This document shows, one piece after another, positions 1 through 8,377 of a stretch of 64,000 nt of DNA; position 1 is the first letter of the stretch, and each line of letters starts with the position of its first letter. The notes beneath the pieces were generated by a model that worked only from the letters and a program-made list of their open reading frames with translations, searched no databases and was not told where the DNA came from. The position numbers and the translations under genes are program-made. Where the stretch lies: the NCBI GenBank assembly GCA_963666755.2, contig CAXXGW010000009.1:868001-932000 (forward strand), in the 5' to 3' direction. The stretch is from CAXXOK01 sp963666755. GTDB lineage: Bacteria > Bacillota > Clostridia > Christensenellales > Aristaeellaceae.

Positions 1-110
1 CATGCCATGTCGCGGTTACGCGCGGTTCTGCCTGCCTGTGGTTGGCGTTTAGCTTTCGAGTCGGGTTCCCTTACCCGTTTCATGGCTTAGAAAGTACTAA
101 CTTTGGAATG

Positions 111-138
111 AGTATAGCATATTCGGGGGGAATGTCAA
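111..138 (-). promoter_or_regulatory. sigma-A-type promoter reading off the left edge
   Basis: On the minus strand TTGACA (133-138) and TATACT (111-116) are separated by 16 bp, close to the vegetative consensus. Transcription would start near base 105 and leave the window, so the gene served is not visible. The first 100 nt of that transcript contain a small hairpin (CGGGT/ACCCG, about bases 61-76). No open frame with a convincing start is seen in bases 1-110, so this stretch looks like a leader or the start of an RNA. Confidence 0.6.
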
Positions 139-173
139 GAAACCCCATACGCTGCAATTGATCGGGGACAAGC

Positions 174-206
174 AAAAAGCCCCCGGCAGCGGTTGGCTGC
201 GGGGGC
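174..206 (-). terminator. rho-independent terminator of the IclR gene
   Basis: A GC-rich stem with arms at 179-190 and 196-206 is followed on the minus strand by a run of five T (174-178). It lies just downstream of the regulator's stop codon. Confidence 0.8.
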
Positions 207-221
207 GGAACGCACTGTGGA

Positions 222-1004
222 TCAGCGCAGTTCGGCGGAAACCCGGCGGCAGGTATCCTGCAACTGCGTGAGCACGGTGTTCAGCTTCTGCTGCATCCGC
301 TCGCTGGGGCCGGAGGCGCTGATGGCGGCCACCGCCGCACCCGTGTAATCGAATACCGGCGCGGCCACGCAAAAGAGCCCCTGCTCGCTTTCTTCTTCAT
401 CAAAACCATAGCCGCGCTCCCGGATGGCGTGCAGATCGTTCAGCAGCGCTTCCGGGCTTGTGAGGGTCTTGGCGGTATAGCGGCGCATGGCGGTGCTCTG
501 CGCGTACTGTGCCTGAAAAGAGGGGTCCCGATAAGCCAGCAGCACTTTGCCCGTGGCTGTGGAATAGGCGGATTTTTGCGCGCCGATGGTCGATTCCATC
601 CGAAACGAGGTAGTTGGGCAAATGACCTTATCAATAAAACAGGCTTGCTGGCGATCGTCCAGTACCACGAGATGCACCGTTTCGCCGATGGACAGGCTCA
701 GCGACTCCAACTCCGGATGCGCCACACGCGCGATGTCGAAGGTGTTCAGCACCAGCGATCCCAGATAGGCGATTTTCAGGCTCAGGCGATACTTGGCGTT
801 TTCGTCCTTCTTCACAAACCCTCTGGATTCCAGCGTGCTCAGCAGCCTGAAGGCCGTGCTCTTTCCGATGCCCATGAGCTTTGCGGCATCTCCGACGCCG
901 ATGGAGGGGTTTACGCTCAATACCTCGAGCATCTGCAAGGCGTGGTCTACCGATTGCAGAAGGTTGTCGTTGCGGCGCTCGGGGTTCACATCTATAGGTG
1001 CCAT
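222..1004 (-). CDS. IclR family transcriptional regulator
   Basis: A 260-residue protein with the normal IclR plan: an N-terminal winged helix-turn-helix (about residues 15-75, with VGDAAKLMGIGKSTAFRLL) and a C-terminal effector domain ending in a motif of the type EEESEQGLFCVAAPVFDYTG. Start chosen at the ATG at 1004, which has AGGAGA about 8 nt upstream; the frame stays open further upstream but without a ribosome site. It is divergent from the TRAP operon across 226 bp. IclR proteins usually control adjacent transport and catabolic genes for carboxylic or aromatic acids, so this is the likely local regulator. A short near-palindrome TTTCGGAAA (1114-1122) between the two genes is a possible but unproven site. 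Confidence 0.9.
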   Translation of the reverse strand: MAPIDVNPERRNDNLLQSVDHALQMLEVLSVNPSIGVGDAAKLMGIGKSTAFRLLSTLESRGFVKKDENAKYRLSLKIAYLGSLVLNTFDIARVAHPELESLSLSIGETVHLVVLDDRQQACFIDKVICPTTSFRMESTIGAQKSAYSTATGKVLLAYRDPSFQAQYAQSTAMRRYTAKTLTSPEALLNDLHAIRERGYGFDEEESEQGLFCVAAPVFDYTGAAVAAISASGPSERMQQKLNTVLTQLQDTCRRVSAELR

Positions 1005-1136
1005 TCCGAATGTTCTCCTCTCCCTGGGCGAACGCCCGAGGCGTATGCCACAGTGTATCACGCGCGGGGCCGTAACGCAAGCAGGGCGCGGGGATGAATC
1101 ACGCAAAGAAAAGTTTCGGAAAGTCTAAAAAGGGGA

Positions 1137-1165
1137 TTCACAAACCAGATCAGCTATGTTATAAT
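1137..1165 (+). promoter_or_regulatory. promoter of the TRAP/oxidoreductase operon
   Basis: TTCACA (1137-1142), 17 bp, TATAAT (1160-1165). It precedes dctP by about 60 nt of leader. Confidence 0.7.
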
Positions 1166-1178
1166 CAACCCAGAAAAA

Positions 1179-1209
1179 CCGCTATGCGGAAACGTGTATC
1201 GCATAGCGG
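1179..1209 (+). promoter_or_regulatory. perfect inverted repeat in the dctP leader
   Basis: Arms CCGCTATGCG (1179-1188) and CGCATAGCGG (1200-1209) are perfectly complementary around an 11-nt loop. The repeat starts only a few bases after the expected transcription start and ends before the ribosome site (AAAGGGG). It could be a regulator operator placed as a roadblock, or an RNA hairpin protecting or controlling the mRNA. Confidence 0.6.
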
Positions 1210-1230
1210 AACAAGAAAGGGGAATATCCG

Positions 1231-2223
1231 ATGACCAGGCGAATTCTGTCCCTCGTGCTGACCCTGTGCATGATCCTGACCCTGACGTCGCTGCCCATGG
1301 GCGCGGCCGTCGCCGAAGAGCCGATCGTGCTCAAGCTGGGGCACATCAACCCGGAGACCGGAAACTACCACCAGTATGCGCTGGCTTTTAAAGAAGCGGT
1401 GGAAACCCGCAGCAACGGCCGACTCAAGATCGAAATCTACCCCGCCGGTCAGCTGGGCTACGATCGGGAACTGCTGGAAAGCATTCAGTTTGGCAACCTC
1501 GATCTGGGCATCATCACCTCGTCGCCCATCGCCAACTTTGTGCCCGCCTTCATGGCGCTGGACTTCCCCTTCCTGTTTGACAGCTGGGATCATGTGCTTA
1601 AGTTTATCCAGTCCGACGCCTGCAAGGAACTGATGAACGAGGGCGCGGCCGATGGTCTGGTGGGGCTGGGCATGCTGGCCCGCGGCTTCCGCAGCACCAC
1701 CAACTCCCGCCACCCCATCCAGACGTCCGCCGATTTTGCGGGCCTCAAGATGCGCGTGATCGAGAGCCCCATCTACATTAAGACCTTCGAAGCGCTGGGC
1801 GCGACGGTGAGCGCCATGTCCTGGGGCGAGGTGTTTACCGCGCTGCAGCAGGGCACCATCGAGGCGATTGAGCTGGACTACCGCACCCTGTATGACGAGC
1901 GTGTGTACGAAGTGCAGAAGTACCTCTCCGCCACCGAGCACATTTTTGCCTTCGCCACCATGATGACCAACCCCGCCGTGCTGGACAGCCTCCCCGACGA
2001 TCTGCGCCAGATCCTGACCGACTGTGCGATGGAGACGGCAATTTCCACCTCCCAGGCGCAGGTGGACATCATCAACTCCTACATCCAGAAGCTGCAGGAT
2101 GCGGGCATCCAGTATAACGAGTGCGACCGTGAGGAACTGCGCTCCAAGGTTACGTCCGTACGCGACTGGTTCACCTCCACCTATGGGGATAAATATCTGC
2201 TGGCCATCGAAGCCTGCAAATAA
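1231..2223 (+). CDS. dctP: TRAP transporter solute-binding protein DctP
   Basis: A 330-residue exported binding protein. Residues 1-28 form a signal peptide with a hydrophobic core and an AVA-type cleavage site. The rest matches the DctP family, including the conserved arginine in GLKMRVIESP (R175) that normally salt-bridges the substrate carboxylate, and the following SWGEVFTALQQGTIEAIE segment. ATG is preceded by AAAGGGG. First gene of a same-strand run with DctQ and DctM. The family binds carboxylates, including 2-oxo acids, sugar acids and aromatic acids. The downstream oxidoreductase and kinase genes make a 2-oxo acid or its precursor a reasonable guess, but the substrate cannot be read from the sequence. 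Confidence 0.95.
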   Translation: MTRRILSLVLTLCMILTLTSLPMGAAVAEEPIVLKLGHINPETGNYHQYALAFKEAVETRSNGRLKIEIYPAGQLGYDRELLESIQFGNLDLGIITSSPIANFVPAFMALDFPFLFDSWDHVLKFIQSDACKELMNEGAADGLVGLGMLARGFRSTTNSRHPIQTSADFAGLKMRVIESPIYIKTFEALGATVSAMSWGEVFTALQQGTIEAIELDYRTLYDERVYEVQKYLSATEHIFAFATMMTNPAVLDSLPDDLRQILTDCAMETAISTSQAQVDIINSYIQKLQDAGIQYNECDREELRSKVTSVRDWFTSTYGDKYLLAIEACK

Positions 2224-2322
2224 GCGAACCGAAGGCATGCGGCGGGCGGATATCGCCGCCCGCCGCGCAGCGCCGCGGCAAGCCCGGCCCCAACCCCATG
2301 GAATGCGAAAGGAGGCTCCCGC

Positions 2323-2826
2323 ATGCAAACGCTCAACCGCGTCCTTGGCAAGGTTGCCAAGGCTTTGGAAACCGTGATGATCGCATCGCTGATGGTGATG
2401 GTCGTGGTCATGTTCATGCAAGTGGTGCTGCGCTATGTGTTTGCCACCGGCTTTGCCTGGACGGAAGAACTGTCCCGTTTTCTGATGATCTATATGATCT
2501 TTATCGGCAGCGCCGTGCTTGCCAGCCAGGATGGGCATATCAGCGTCACAATCCTGGACGATCTGCTCAAGGGCATCCCGCGTAAAATCCTGAAACTGGT
2601 GCAATACATCCTTTGCCTTGTGTACAGCGCGCTGGTGGCGAAAATTGGCTACACCACGCTGGCCATCGTGGGCAAGCAGAAAACCCCCAACATGCAAATT
2701 ACCATGGACTGGATTTATGCCGTGATACCGGTCTCCATGGCCCTGATGTTTATTTACCTGCTGGTAAAGAGCGTGCTGCTGTTTACCGCCCCCGCCAAAC
2801 TGACAAAGGAAGGTGAAGCCGCATGA
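2323..2826 (+). CDS. dctQ: TRAP transporter small permease DctQ
   Basis: A 167-residue, four-helix membrane protein, the usual size for DctQ. It carries the family segment WTEELSRFLMIYMIFIGSA near residues 46-64, where the acidic pair and arginine are conserved. It overlaps the start of dctM by 4 nt (ATGA), implying translational coupling. It is the small membrane subunit that pairs with DctM in Na+-driven uptake. Confidence 0.92.
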   Translation: MQTLNRVLGKVAKALETVMIASLMVMVVVMFMQVVLRYVFATGFAWTEELSRFLMIYMIFIGSAVLASQDGHISVTILDDLLKGIPRKILKLVQYILCLVYSALVAKIGYTTLAIVGKQKTPNMQITMDWIYAVIPVSMALMFIYLLVKSVLLFTAPAKLTKEGEAA

Positions 2827-4109
2827 GCCCGCTGGTGATTTTGTTCTTCGTGGCCGCGGGCGTGATGCTGCTGCTGGGCGTACCGGTCAGCATTACCATC
2901 GGCGGCGCATCCCTGCTGTATATTTTCACCTCCGGCATGAAAGAAATGGTGGCGATCCAGAAGCTGTTTGCGGGGGTTAACTCCGTGGCGCTGCTGGCGA
3001 TTCCCTTCTTTGTGCTGGCGGGCGACCTGATGAACACCGGCGGCATCGCCAAACGGCTGGTTCGCCTGGCCAACGCCTATCTGGGCCGTCGCACGGGCGG
3101 GCTTGCGACCATCGCCATCGTGGGCTGCATGTTCTTTGCGGCCATCTCCGGCAGCGGTGTGGCGACGGCGGCCGCCATCGGCAGCATCATGATCCCGGCG
3201 ATGGTTGCCAAAGGGTACGACCGGAACTTTTCCTGCTCGGTCATTGCGGCGGCAAGCCCCATCGGCGTGGTGATCCCGCCGAGCATTTCCTTTGTGGTGT
3301 ATGGGGTGCTCACGGGCACTTCCATCTCCGACCTGTATCTGGCGGGCATCCCCGCGGGGCTCCTGATGGGCCTTGCGCTGATCCTGACCTCCTACATCAT
3401 CAGCAAACGCCATGGGTACAAGGGCGAGGAGATCAGTGAGGACAGAACGGTAATCAAGAAGGAACGCCGTGCCGCCCTCAAGGACGCCATCTGGGCGATC
3501 ATCACCCCGCTGATCCTGATCGGCGGCGTGTTTGGCGGCATCTTCACCCCCACCGAATCGGCGGTGGTCGCGGTGGTGTACGCCATCGCGGTGGGCATCT
3601 TCGTGTACAAGGATATGAAATGGTCCGACCTGCCGCAGATTTTCCTGCGTTCGGCCAAGACGGCAGTCAGCATCATGTTCATCATCGCCAACGCGAGCCT
3701 GTTCGCGTACGTGCTCACCTATGAACGGATTCCGCAGACGATTGTGGAAAGCCTGCTGCGCATTACCAGCGATCCGGTGGTGCTGCTGCTCATCATCAAC
3801 GTAATTCTGCTGATTGCGGGCACGTTTATGGAAACCAGCGCGATTCTGATTATCATGGTGCCGCTGCTGCTGCCTGTAATTAACCAGATCGGGATGAATC
3901 TGGTGCATTTCGGCATCATGATTACGGTCAATACCGCCATCGGGCTGCTGACGCCGCCCTTCGGCGTATGCCTTTTCACCACGGCACGTATCGGCGAAAC
4001 CAGCATACAGGCGCTTTCCAAAAAAGTGGGCTGGGTGCTGTTTGCGCTGATCGCCTCACTGATGCTGATTACCTATGTGCCGCAGCTAATTATGTTCATG
4101 GTGCCTTAG
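2823..4109 (+). CDS. dctM: TRAP transporter large permease DctM
   Basis: A 428-residue polytopic membrane protein of normal DctM length. Signature stretches include PVSITIGGASLLY, GIAKRLVRLANA and a C-terminal NTAIGLLTPPFGVCLF motif, the ion/substrate path of the family. It provides the Na+-coupled transport channel for the solute delivered by DctP. Followed after 34 bp by the oxidoreductase genes on the same strand with no terminator visible. Confidence 0.95.
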   Translation: MSPLVILFFVAAGVMLLLGVPVSITIGGASLLYIFTSGMKEMVAIQKLFAGVNSVALLAIPFFVLAGDLMNTGGIAKRLVRLANAYLGRRTGGLATIAIVGCMFFAAISGSGVATAAAIGSIMIPAMVAKGYDRNFSCSVIAAASPIGVVIPPSISFVVYGVLTGTSISDLYLAGIPAGLLMGLALILTSYIISKRHGYKGEEISEDRTVIKKERRAALKDAIWAIITPLILIGGVFGGIFTPTESAVVAVVYAIAVGIFVYKDMKWSDLPQIFLRSAKTAVSIMFIIANASLFAYVLTYERIPQTIVESLLRITSDPVVLLLIINVILLIAGTFMETSAILIIMVPLLLPVINQIGMNLVHFGIMITVNTAIGLLTPPFGVCLFTTARIGETSIQALSKKVGWVLFALIASLMLITYVPQLIMFMVP

Positions 4110-4143
4110 CAAACTCAATGTGAAATAAGGAGTGACTTCTACT

Positions 4144-4698
4144 GTGCAACGCCTGAAATTTTACGGGCTGGGCGGGCAGGGTGTGGTGACGGCCGCCAAG
4201 GTGCTTTCCACCGCGGTGTCCATCCATGAGGATCAGCACGCCGTCACCATTCCGGCTTATGGCCACGAGCGCCGCGGCGCGCCCGTGTATACCGATGTGA
4301 TGGTCGATCAGGCCCCCATTCAGCTCAACTGCTATGTGTATGAACCGGACATCGTGCTGGTGCTGGATCAGGTCATGATCGACAAACACGTGGATGTGGG
4401 CGCCGGCAAGCACGATGGCACCGTGCTGGTGCTCAACACCGCCGACCCTGCGGTAGCGCAGATGTATGCCGAGCGGTTCGGCTTCCGCGAAGTCTGGTAT
4501 GTGGACGGCACGCAGGTGGCGTTGGATACCATTGGCCGCGGCATCCCCAACGGGTCGATGCTGGGCGCGCTGGCGCACACCGGCGTGGTGCGTATCGAAT
4601 CGCTGGAAGCGGCGCTGATCGAATTTTTCGGGAAAAAGGCGGGTGAAATGAATGCAAACGCAGCCAGAAAAGCCTATGAACAAACCAAACGCCTCTGA
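4144..4698 (+). CDS. 2-oxoacid:ferredoxin oxidoreductase, gamma subunit
   Basis: A 184-residue protein with the POR gamma fold: an N-terminal GLGGQGVVTAAK loop and the AYGHERRGAPVYTDV segment around residues 36-50, typical of the CoA-binding gamma subunit. Start: a GTG at 4132 overlaps the ribosome site AAGGAG (4127-4132), so the in-frame GTG at 4144, 11 nt after it, is preferred. It is the first of four subunits (gamma, delta, alpha, beta) in the archaeal/clostridial order. The complex decarboxylates a 2-oxo acid to an acyl-CoA and reduces ferredoxin. Confidence 0.9.
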   Translation: MQRLKFYGLGGQGVVTAAKVLSTAVSIHEDQHAVTIPAYGHERRGAPVYTDVMVDQAPIQLNCYVYEPDIVLVLDQVMIDKHVDVGAGKHDGTVLVLNTADPAVAQMYAERFGFREVWYVDGTQVALDTIGRGIPNGSMLGALAHTGVVRIESLEAALIEFFGKKAGEMNANAARKAYEQTKRL

Positions 4699-4960
4699 AG
4701 CCTACCTGGGGCCCTGCGCCTTGGAGTTTACCTCGGCCAATACCGGCAGCTGGCGGCTGGAACGCCCGGACGTGAATTTTGCCGCCTGCATCCGCTGCGG
4801 CACATGCCGGATGTACTGCCCTACCAACGTGATTACCATCCATAAGGATCAGGAAGCCTGCGTGACGTTCCTTTGGGATTACTGCAAGGGGTGTGGCATC
4901 TGCGCCAACGTCTGCCCCAAGCAGTGCATCACCATGGTTAAGGAAGGGGGCGCGAAATAA
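4652..4960 (+). CDS. 2-oxoacid:ferredoxin oxidoreductase, delta (ferredoxin) subunit
   Basis: A 102-residue dicluster ferredoxin with CIRCGTCRMYCP and CKGCGICANVCP, each a complete CxxCxxCxxxCP motif for a [4Fe-4S] cluster. It passes electrons from the catalytic subunits to free ferredoxin. The frame opens inside the gamma gene, so the start is either ATG 4652 or ATG 4676; neither has a strong ribosome site, suggesting coupling to gamma. Its stop shares a base with the alpha start. Confidence 0.92.
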   Translation: MQTQPEKPMNKPNASEAYLGPCALEFTSANTGSWRLERPDVNFAACIRCGTCRMYCPTNVITIHKDQEACVTFLWDYCKGCGICANVCPKQCITMVKEGGAK

Positions 4961-6159
4961 TGGCCCATTACAAAATGCTGGACGGTAACGCCGCCGCTGT
5001 GGAAGCCATGAAAATGGCGCGCGTGCAGGTCATCTCCGCCTATCCCATCACGCCGCAAAGCTCGATTTCCGAAAAGCTGTCCGAAATTGTGGACAGCGGC
5101 GAGCTGAACGCACGCTACATCCGTGTGGAATCGGAGCACAGCGCTATGAGCTGCGCCATTGGCGCGCAGCTGACCGGCGTGCGCGCCGCCACGGCCACCG
5201 CCTCCAACGGCCTGGCGCTGATGCACGAGGTCGTGTGTGTGGCATCCGGCTGCCGCGTGCCCATCGTGATGCCGATTGTAAACCGCTCCATCGCCTCCCC
5301 CTGGAGCCTGTGGTGCGACCATCAGGATTCGATGGCCGAACGGGACAGCGGCTGGCTGCAGTTCTACTGCGAAAACGTGCAGGATGTGTACGATACCATG
5401 CTGTGCGCCTACCGCATCGCCGAGGACGCCCGCGTGCAAACCCCCGCGATGGTCTGCCTGGACGGGTTCTTCCTTTCCCACTCGATGCAGAAGGTGAATT
5501 TGCCCGAGCAGGAGCAGGTAGACGCGTTCCTGGGCGCGTACACGCCCAAAAACTATGTGCTCGACCCTAAGAACCCGGTGGTGATCGACAACCTGACCTC
5601 CTCCGGCGAAGTGACAGAGATGAAGTACCAGCAGGCGCTGGCGTTTGAAACCTCCAAACAGGTGATGGCCGAGGTGTTCGCCGATTTTGCGGCGAAGTTC
5701 GGCCGTGCCAAGGCCGCCGTGGAAGGCTACCGCACCGAGGATGCCGAGGCAGTGATCGTGACGCTGGGCAGCATGTCCGGCACCGCCAAGTATGTGGTGG
5801 ATGCGCTGCGCGCCAAGGGGCAGAAGGTTGGCGCGGTGAAAATTACGTGCTTCCGGCCCTTCCCGGTGGAAATGCTGCGGCAGGTGATCGGCTCGATCCC
5901 CAAGGTGGCGGTGCTGGACCGCACCAACGGCTTTGGCGCGCAGGGCACGCCGACCTGGCTGGAGGTACGCTCCGCCCTGACCGGCACGCCGCAGGTGAAG
6001 GGCTACATCGCGGGCCTCGCGGGCCGCGACGTGCACACCGGCACGCTGGAAAAGGTGTTTGCCGATATTCTGGCCGAACAGGGAACTACGTTTGACGCGC
6101 CGGTGTGGATTGACTGCCGCACCGACGAAGCTTTGAAGGTAAGGCAGGTGTGCGTATGA
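4960..6159 (+). CDS. 2-oxoacid:ferredoxin oxidoreductase, alpha subunit
   Basis: A 399-residue alpha subunit of the four-subunit class, with the AYPITPQSSISEKL motif (about residues 27-40), the ESEHSAMSCAIGAQL segment of the pyrimidine-binding domain, and a C-terminal transketolase-like domain with VAVLDRTNGFGAQG. ATG overlaps the delta stop (TAATG) after AAGGAAGGGGG. It is closest in plan to PorA, and also resembles phenylglyoxylate and branched-chain 2-oxoacid enzymes, so the acyl group cannot be fixed by eye. Together with buk and ptb a C4, branched-chain or aromatic acyl-CoA product is as likely as acetyl-CoA. Confidence 0.93.
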   Translation: MAHYKMLDGNAAAVEAMKMARVQVISAYPITPQSSISEKLSEIVDSGELNARYIRVESEHSAMSCAIGAQLTGVRAATATASNGLALMHEVVCVASGCRVPIVMPIVNRSIASPWSLWCDHQDSMAERDSGWLQFYCENVQDVYDTMLCAYRIAEDARVQTPAMVCLDGFFLSHSMQKVNLPEQEQVDAFLGAYTPKNYVLDPKNPVVIDNLTSSGEVTEMKYQQALAFETSKQVMAEVFADFAAKFGRAKAAVEGYRTEDAEAVIVTLGSMSGTAKYVVDALRAKGQKVGAVKITCFRPFPVEMLRQVIGSIPKVAVLDRTNGFGAQGTPTWLEVRSALTGTPQVKGYIAGLAGRDVHTGTLEKVFADILAEQGTTFDAPVWIDCRTDEALKVRQVCV

Positions 6160-7028
6160 TCCGGCTGATGACGGAGGCGGATGATTATATTGCCCACGGC
6201 GTAAGCGCCTGCGCCGGCTGCGGGATGGAACTGATCCTGCGCAATGTCCTCAGCATACTGGGCGAGGATGTGACGGTGGTCATTCCGCCGGGTTGCTCCG
6301 CGCTGTTTTGCGGTTTCGGCAAGGAAACCGGCATGCGGGTATCTGCCTTTCAGGGCAATCTGGAAAACACTGCCGCCTACGCGGCGGGTATCAAGGCGGG
6401 GTACGAGGTGCAGGGCAACACCCACACCACGGTGCTAGGCTTTGCCGGAGACGGCGGCACGGTGGATATCGGCCTGCAATCCCTTTCCGGCATGATGGAG
6501 CGCGGCGACAAGGTGCTCTACATCTGTTACGACAACGAAGCCTACATGAACACCGGCATTCAGGGCAGCAGCTCCACCCCGCTCGCGGCGTGGACCACCA
6601 CCACCCCCGGCGGCAAGCCGACGGGGCGCAAGAACCTGCTGCGCATTGCCATGGCGCACAACATCCCCTACTGCGCGTCGGCCAGTGTGGCCAACATCCC
6701 CGACCTGCGTAAAAAGGTGCAGAAGGCCAAGGATACGGACGGCCCTTCGCTGTTGCACATCCATACCCCTTGCCCGACCGGCTGGGGCTTCGAGCCCGGG
6801 CTGTCCATCCAGATCAGCCGACTGGCGGTGCAAACCGGCGCATGGGTGCTGTACGAGTACGAAAACGGCAAGCTGACCCTGAACCAGAAGCCCAAGGAAC
6901 TCAAGCCCGTAGCCGAGTACTTCCGCCTGCAACGTCGGTTTAAGGGCGTGCCCACGGAAATGCTGGACGCCGTGGAAGCGGAAATTCGTACCGAATTTAC
7001 CAAACTGGTGCAGGAAGCGGAACGCTGA
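6156..7028 (+). CDS. 2-oxoacid:ferredoxin oxidoreductase, beta (TPP) subunit
   Basis: A 290-residue TPP-binding beta subunit. CAGCGM near the N-terminus and a later CPTGW supply iron-sulfur ligands. The thiamine diphosphate motif runs from GDGGTVDIGLQSL to CYDNEAYMNTG (GDG then N about 30 residues on). Start taken as the ATG at 6156, overlapping the alpha stop as ATGA; an upstream GTG at 6150 is less likely. Length is normal for PorB. It completes the four-subunit set and is followed by a 266-bp gap before buk. Confidence 0.93.
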   Translation: MIRLMTEADDYIAHGVSACAGCGMELILRNVLSILGEDVTVVIPPGCSALFCGFGKETGMRVSAFQGNLENTAAYAAGIKAGYEVQGNTHTTVLGFAGDGGTVDIGLQSLSGMMERGDKVLYICYDNEAYMNTGIQGSSSTPLAAWTTTTPGGKPTGRKNLLRIAMAHNIPYCASASVANIPDLRKKVQKAKDTDGPSLLHIHTPCPTGWGFEPGLSIQISRLAVQTGAWVLYEYENGKLTLNQKPKELKPVAEYFRLQRRFKGVPTEMLDAVEAEIRTEFTKLVQEAER

Positions 7029-7294
7029 GCAGGCTGCCGGCGCATCGACCCAACCGCGTTTGCCCTTGTCGCTCGGTGTTTCTCCCCGTGTGCGGCGGGC
7101 GCGTTGCAACCCCTGCGGAGCTTTGGCACCGCTGCGTACGCGCGACGTTCTGTGGTTGCGGCCGATGCGCCGATTTTTTCCCGCGCTGCGGCACAACACG
7201 CGGCGGGCTCCGGCCTCCCTCGGCCGCCCCGACGCGCGCCGTATGGCGCGCACCGACCCCCTAATCCGATTTTTGACCGGAAGCGAGGCGCCGT
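7029..7294. other. GC-rich spacer between oxidoreductase and buk
   Basis: 266 bp without a credible gene: short frames on both strands lack ribosome sites and family features. No clear hairpin-plus-T terminator is seen, so read-through from the upstream genes into buk is possible. The arginine/proline-rich composition in all frames resembles other spacers here (12.7 kb, 22.7 kb, 30.8 kb) and may be a dispersed intergenic sequence. Confidence 0.4.
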
Positions 7295-8365
7295 ATGAAA
7301 ACTTACCGCATTGCCGCCATCAATCTGGGTTCTACCTCAACCAAGTTTGCCTACTACGAAAATGAAACCTGCGTTGTAAAGGAAAACCTGATCCATAAGG
7401 CGGAGGAGATCAAGACCTTCGCCACAATCTGGGATCAGTACGAATACCGGCTGCGCGCCGTGGAGGACTGCCTGCAGCGCCATGGCATCGCCGTGGCGGA
7501 GCTGGACGCCGTCGTGACCCGCGGCGGCCACAGCCAGCCGCTGGAAGGCGGGGTATACCGCATTAACCCACTCATGCTGGAACAATCCGCCAGCATGCGC
7601 TATGGAAACCATGCCTGCGATCTGGGCTTGAAGATCGCCGTAGGGCTGTCCGCGCAGGGGCCGATTGCTCTGACGGTGGACCCGCCCACGACCGATGAGT
7701 TTGAACCGCTGGCCCGCTACAGCGGCCTGCCGGAACTGCCGCGCCGCAGCAGCTTTCACGCCCTCAACCATAAGGCGGTGGCCCGGCAGTATGCGCGGGA
7801 GCACGGCACCACCTATGCGGCGCTTAACCTGATCGTCGTGCATATGGGCGGCGGCATCAGCGTAGCGGCGCATCAACACGGGCGCGCCGTGGATGCGAAC
7901 AACGGCCTGACGGGAGACGGCCCGTTTTCCACCAACCGCACCGGCACCCTGCCTGTGGGCGCGCTGGTAGACCTGTGCTTTTCCGGCACGGTGACCCATG
8001 CGGAAATGCGGCGCAAGCTGAACGGGCTGGGCGGCATGATGGCGTACCTGGGCGAGAACGACACTCTGGCCGTGGAGCAGCGCGCCGAAGCCGGAGATGC
8101 AAAGTGCGGCGAGGTGCTGGACGCAATGTGCTATCAGGTGGGCAAGGAGATCGGCGCCTGCGCGGCTGTGCTACACGGAGCCGTGGACGCAATCCTGATG
8201 ACCGGCGGCATGGCCAACTCCAAACGCCTGACGGAGTCCATCGCGGCGATGGTGCGCTTTATCGCCCCGGTACACGTGTATCCTGGCGAGTTTGAAATGC
8301 AGTCGCTGGCGCTCAGCGCGCTGGAAATGTTCCGCGGCAACGAGCCGCTGCGTGAATTGCAATAA
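7295..8365 (+). CDS. buk: butyrate kinase family acyl kinase
   Basis: A 356-residue acetokinase-family (ASKHA) protein of butyrate kinase length. The N-terminal INLGSTSTKFAYYE phosphate loop, the HMGGGISVAAH segment and the NNGLTGDGPFSTNRTG loop are the Buk hallmarks, and TGGMANSK marks the C-terminal nucleotide site. It converts an acyl-phosphate plus ADP to acid plus ATP. It lies 12 bp before ptb, the reverse of the common ptb-buk order. Side specificity (butyrate, isobutyrate, isovalerate, phenylacetate) is not readable. Confidence 0.93.
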   Translation: MKTYRIAAINLGSTSTKFAYYENETCVVKENLIHKAEEIKTFATIWDQYEYRLRAVEDCLQRHGIAVAELDAVVTRGGHSQPLEGGVYRINPLMLEQSASMRYGNHACDLGLKIAVGLSAQGPIALTVDPPTTDEFEPLARYSGLPELPRRSSFHALNHKAVARQYAREHGTTYAALNLIVVHMGGGISVAAHQHGRAVDANNGLTGDGPFSTNRTGTLPVGALVDLCFSGTVTHAEMRRKLNGLGGMMAYLGENDTLAVEQRAEAGDAKCGEVLDAMCYQVGKEIGACAAVLHGAVDAILMTGGMANSKRLTESIAAMVRFIAPVHVYPGEFEMQSLALSALEMFRGNEPLRELQ

Positions 8366-8377
8366 GGAGGCGGGACG

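Noticed and set aside
4132..4143. GTG at 4132 as the start of the oxidoreductase gamma subunit
   Set aside because: It overlaps the AAGGAG ribosome site itself; GTG 4144 has proper spacing and fits the usual N-terminus.
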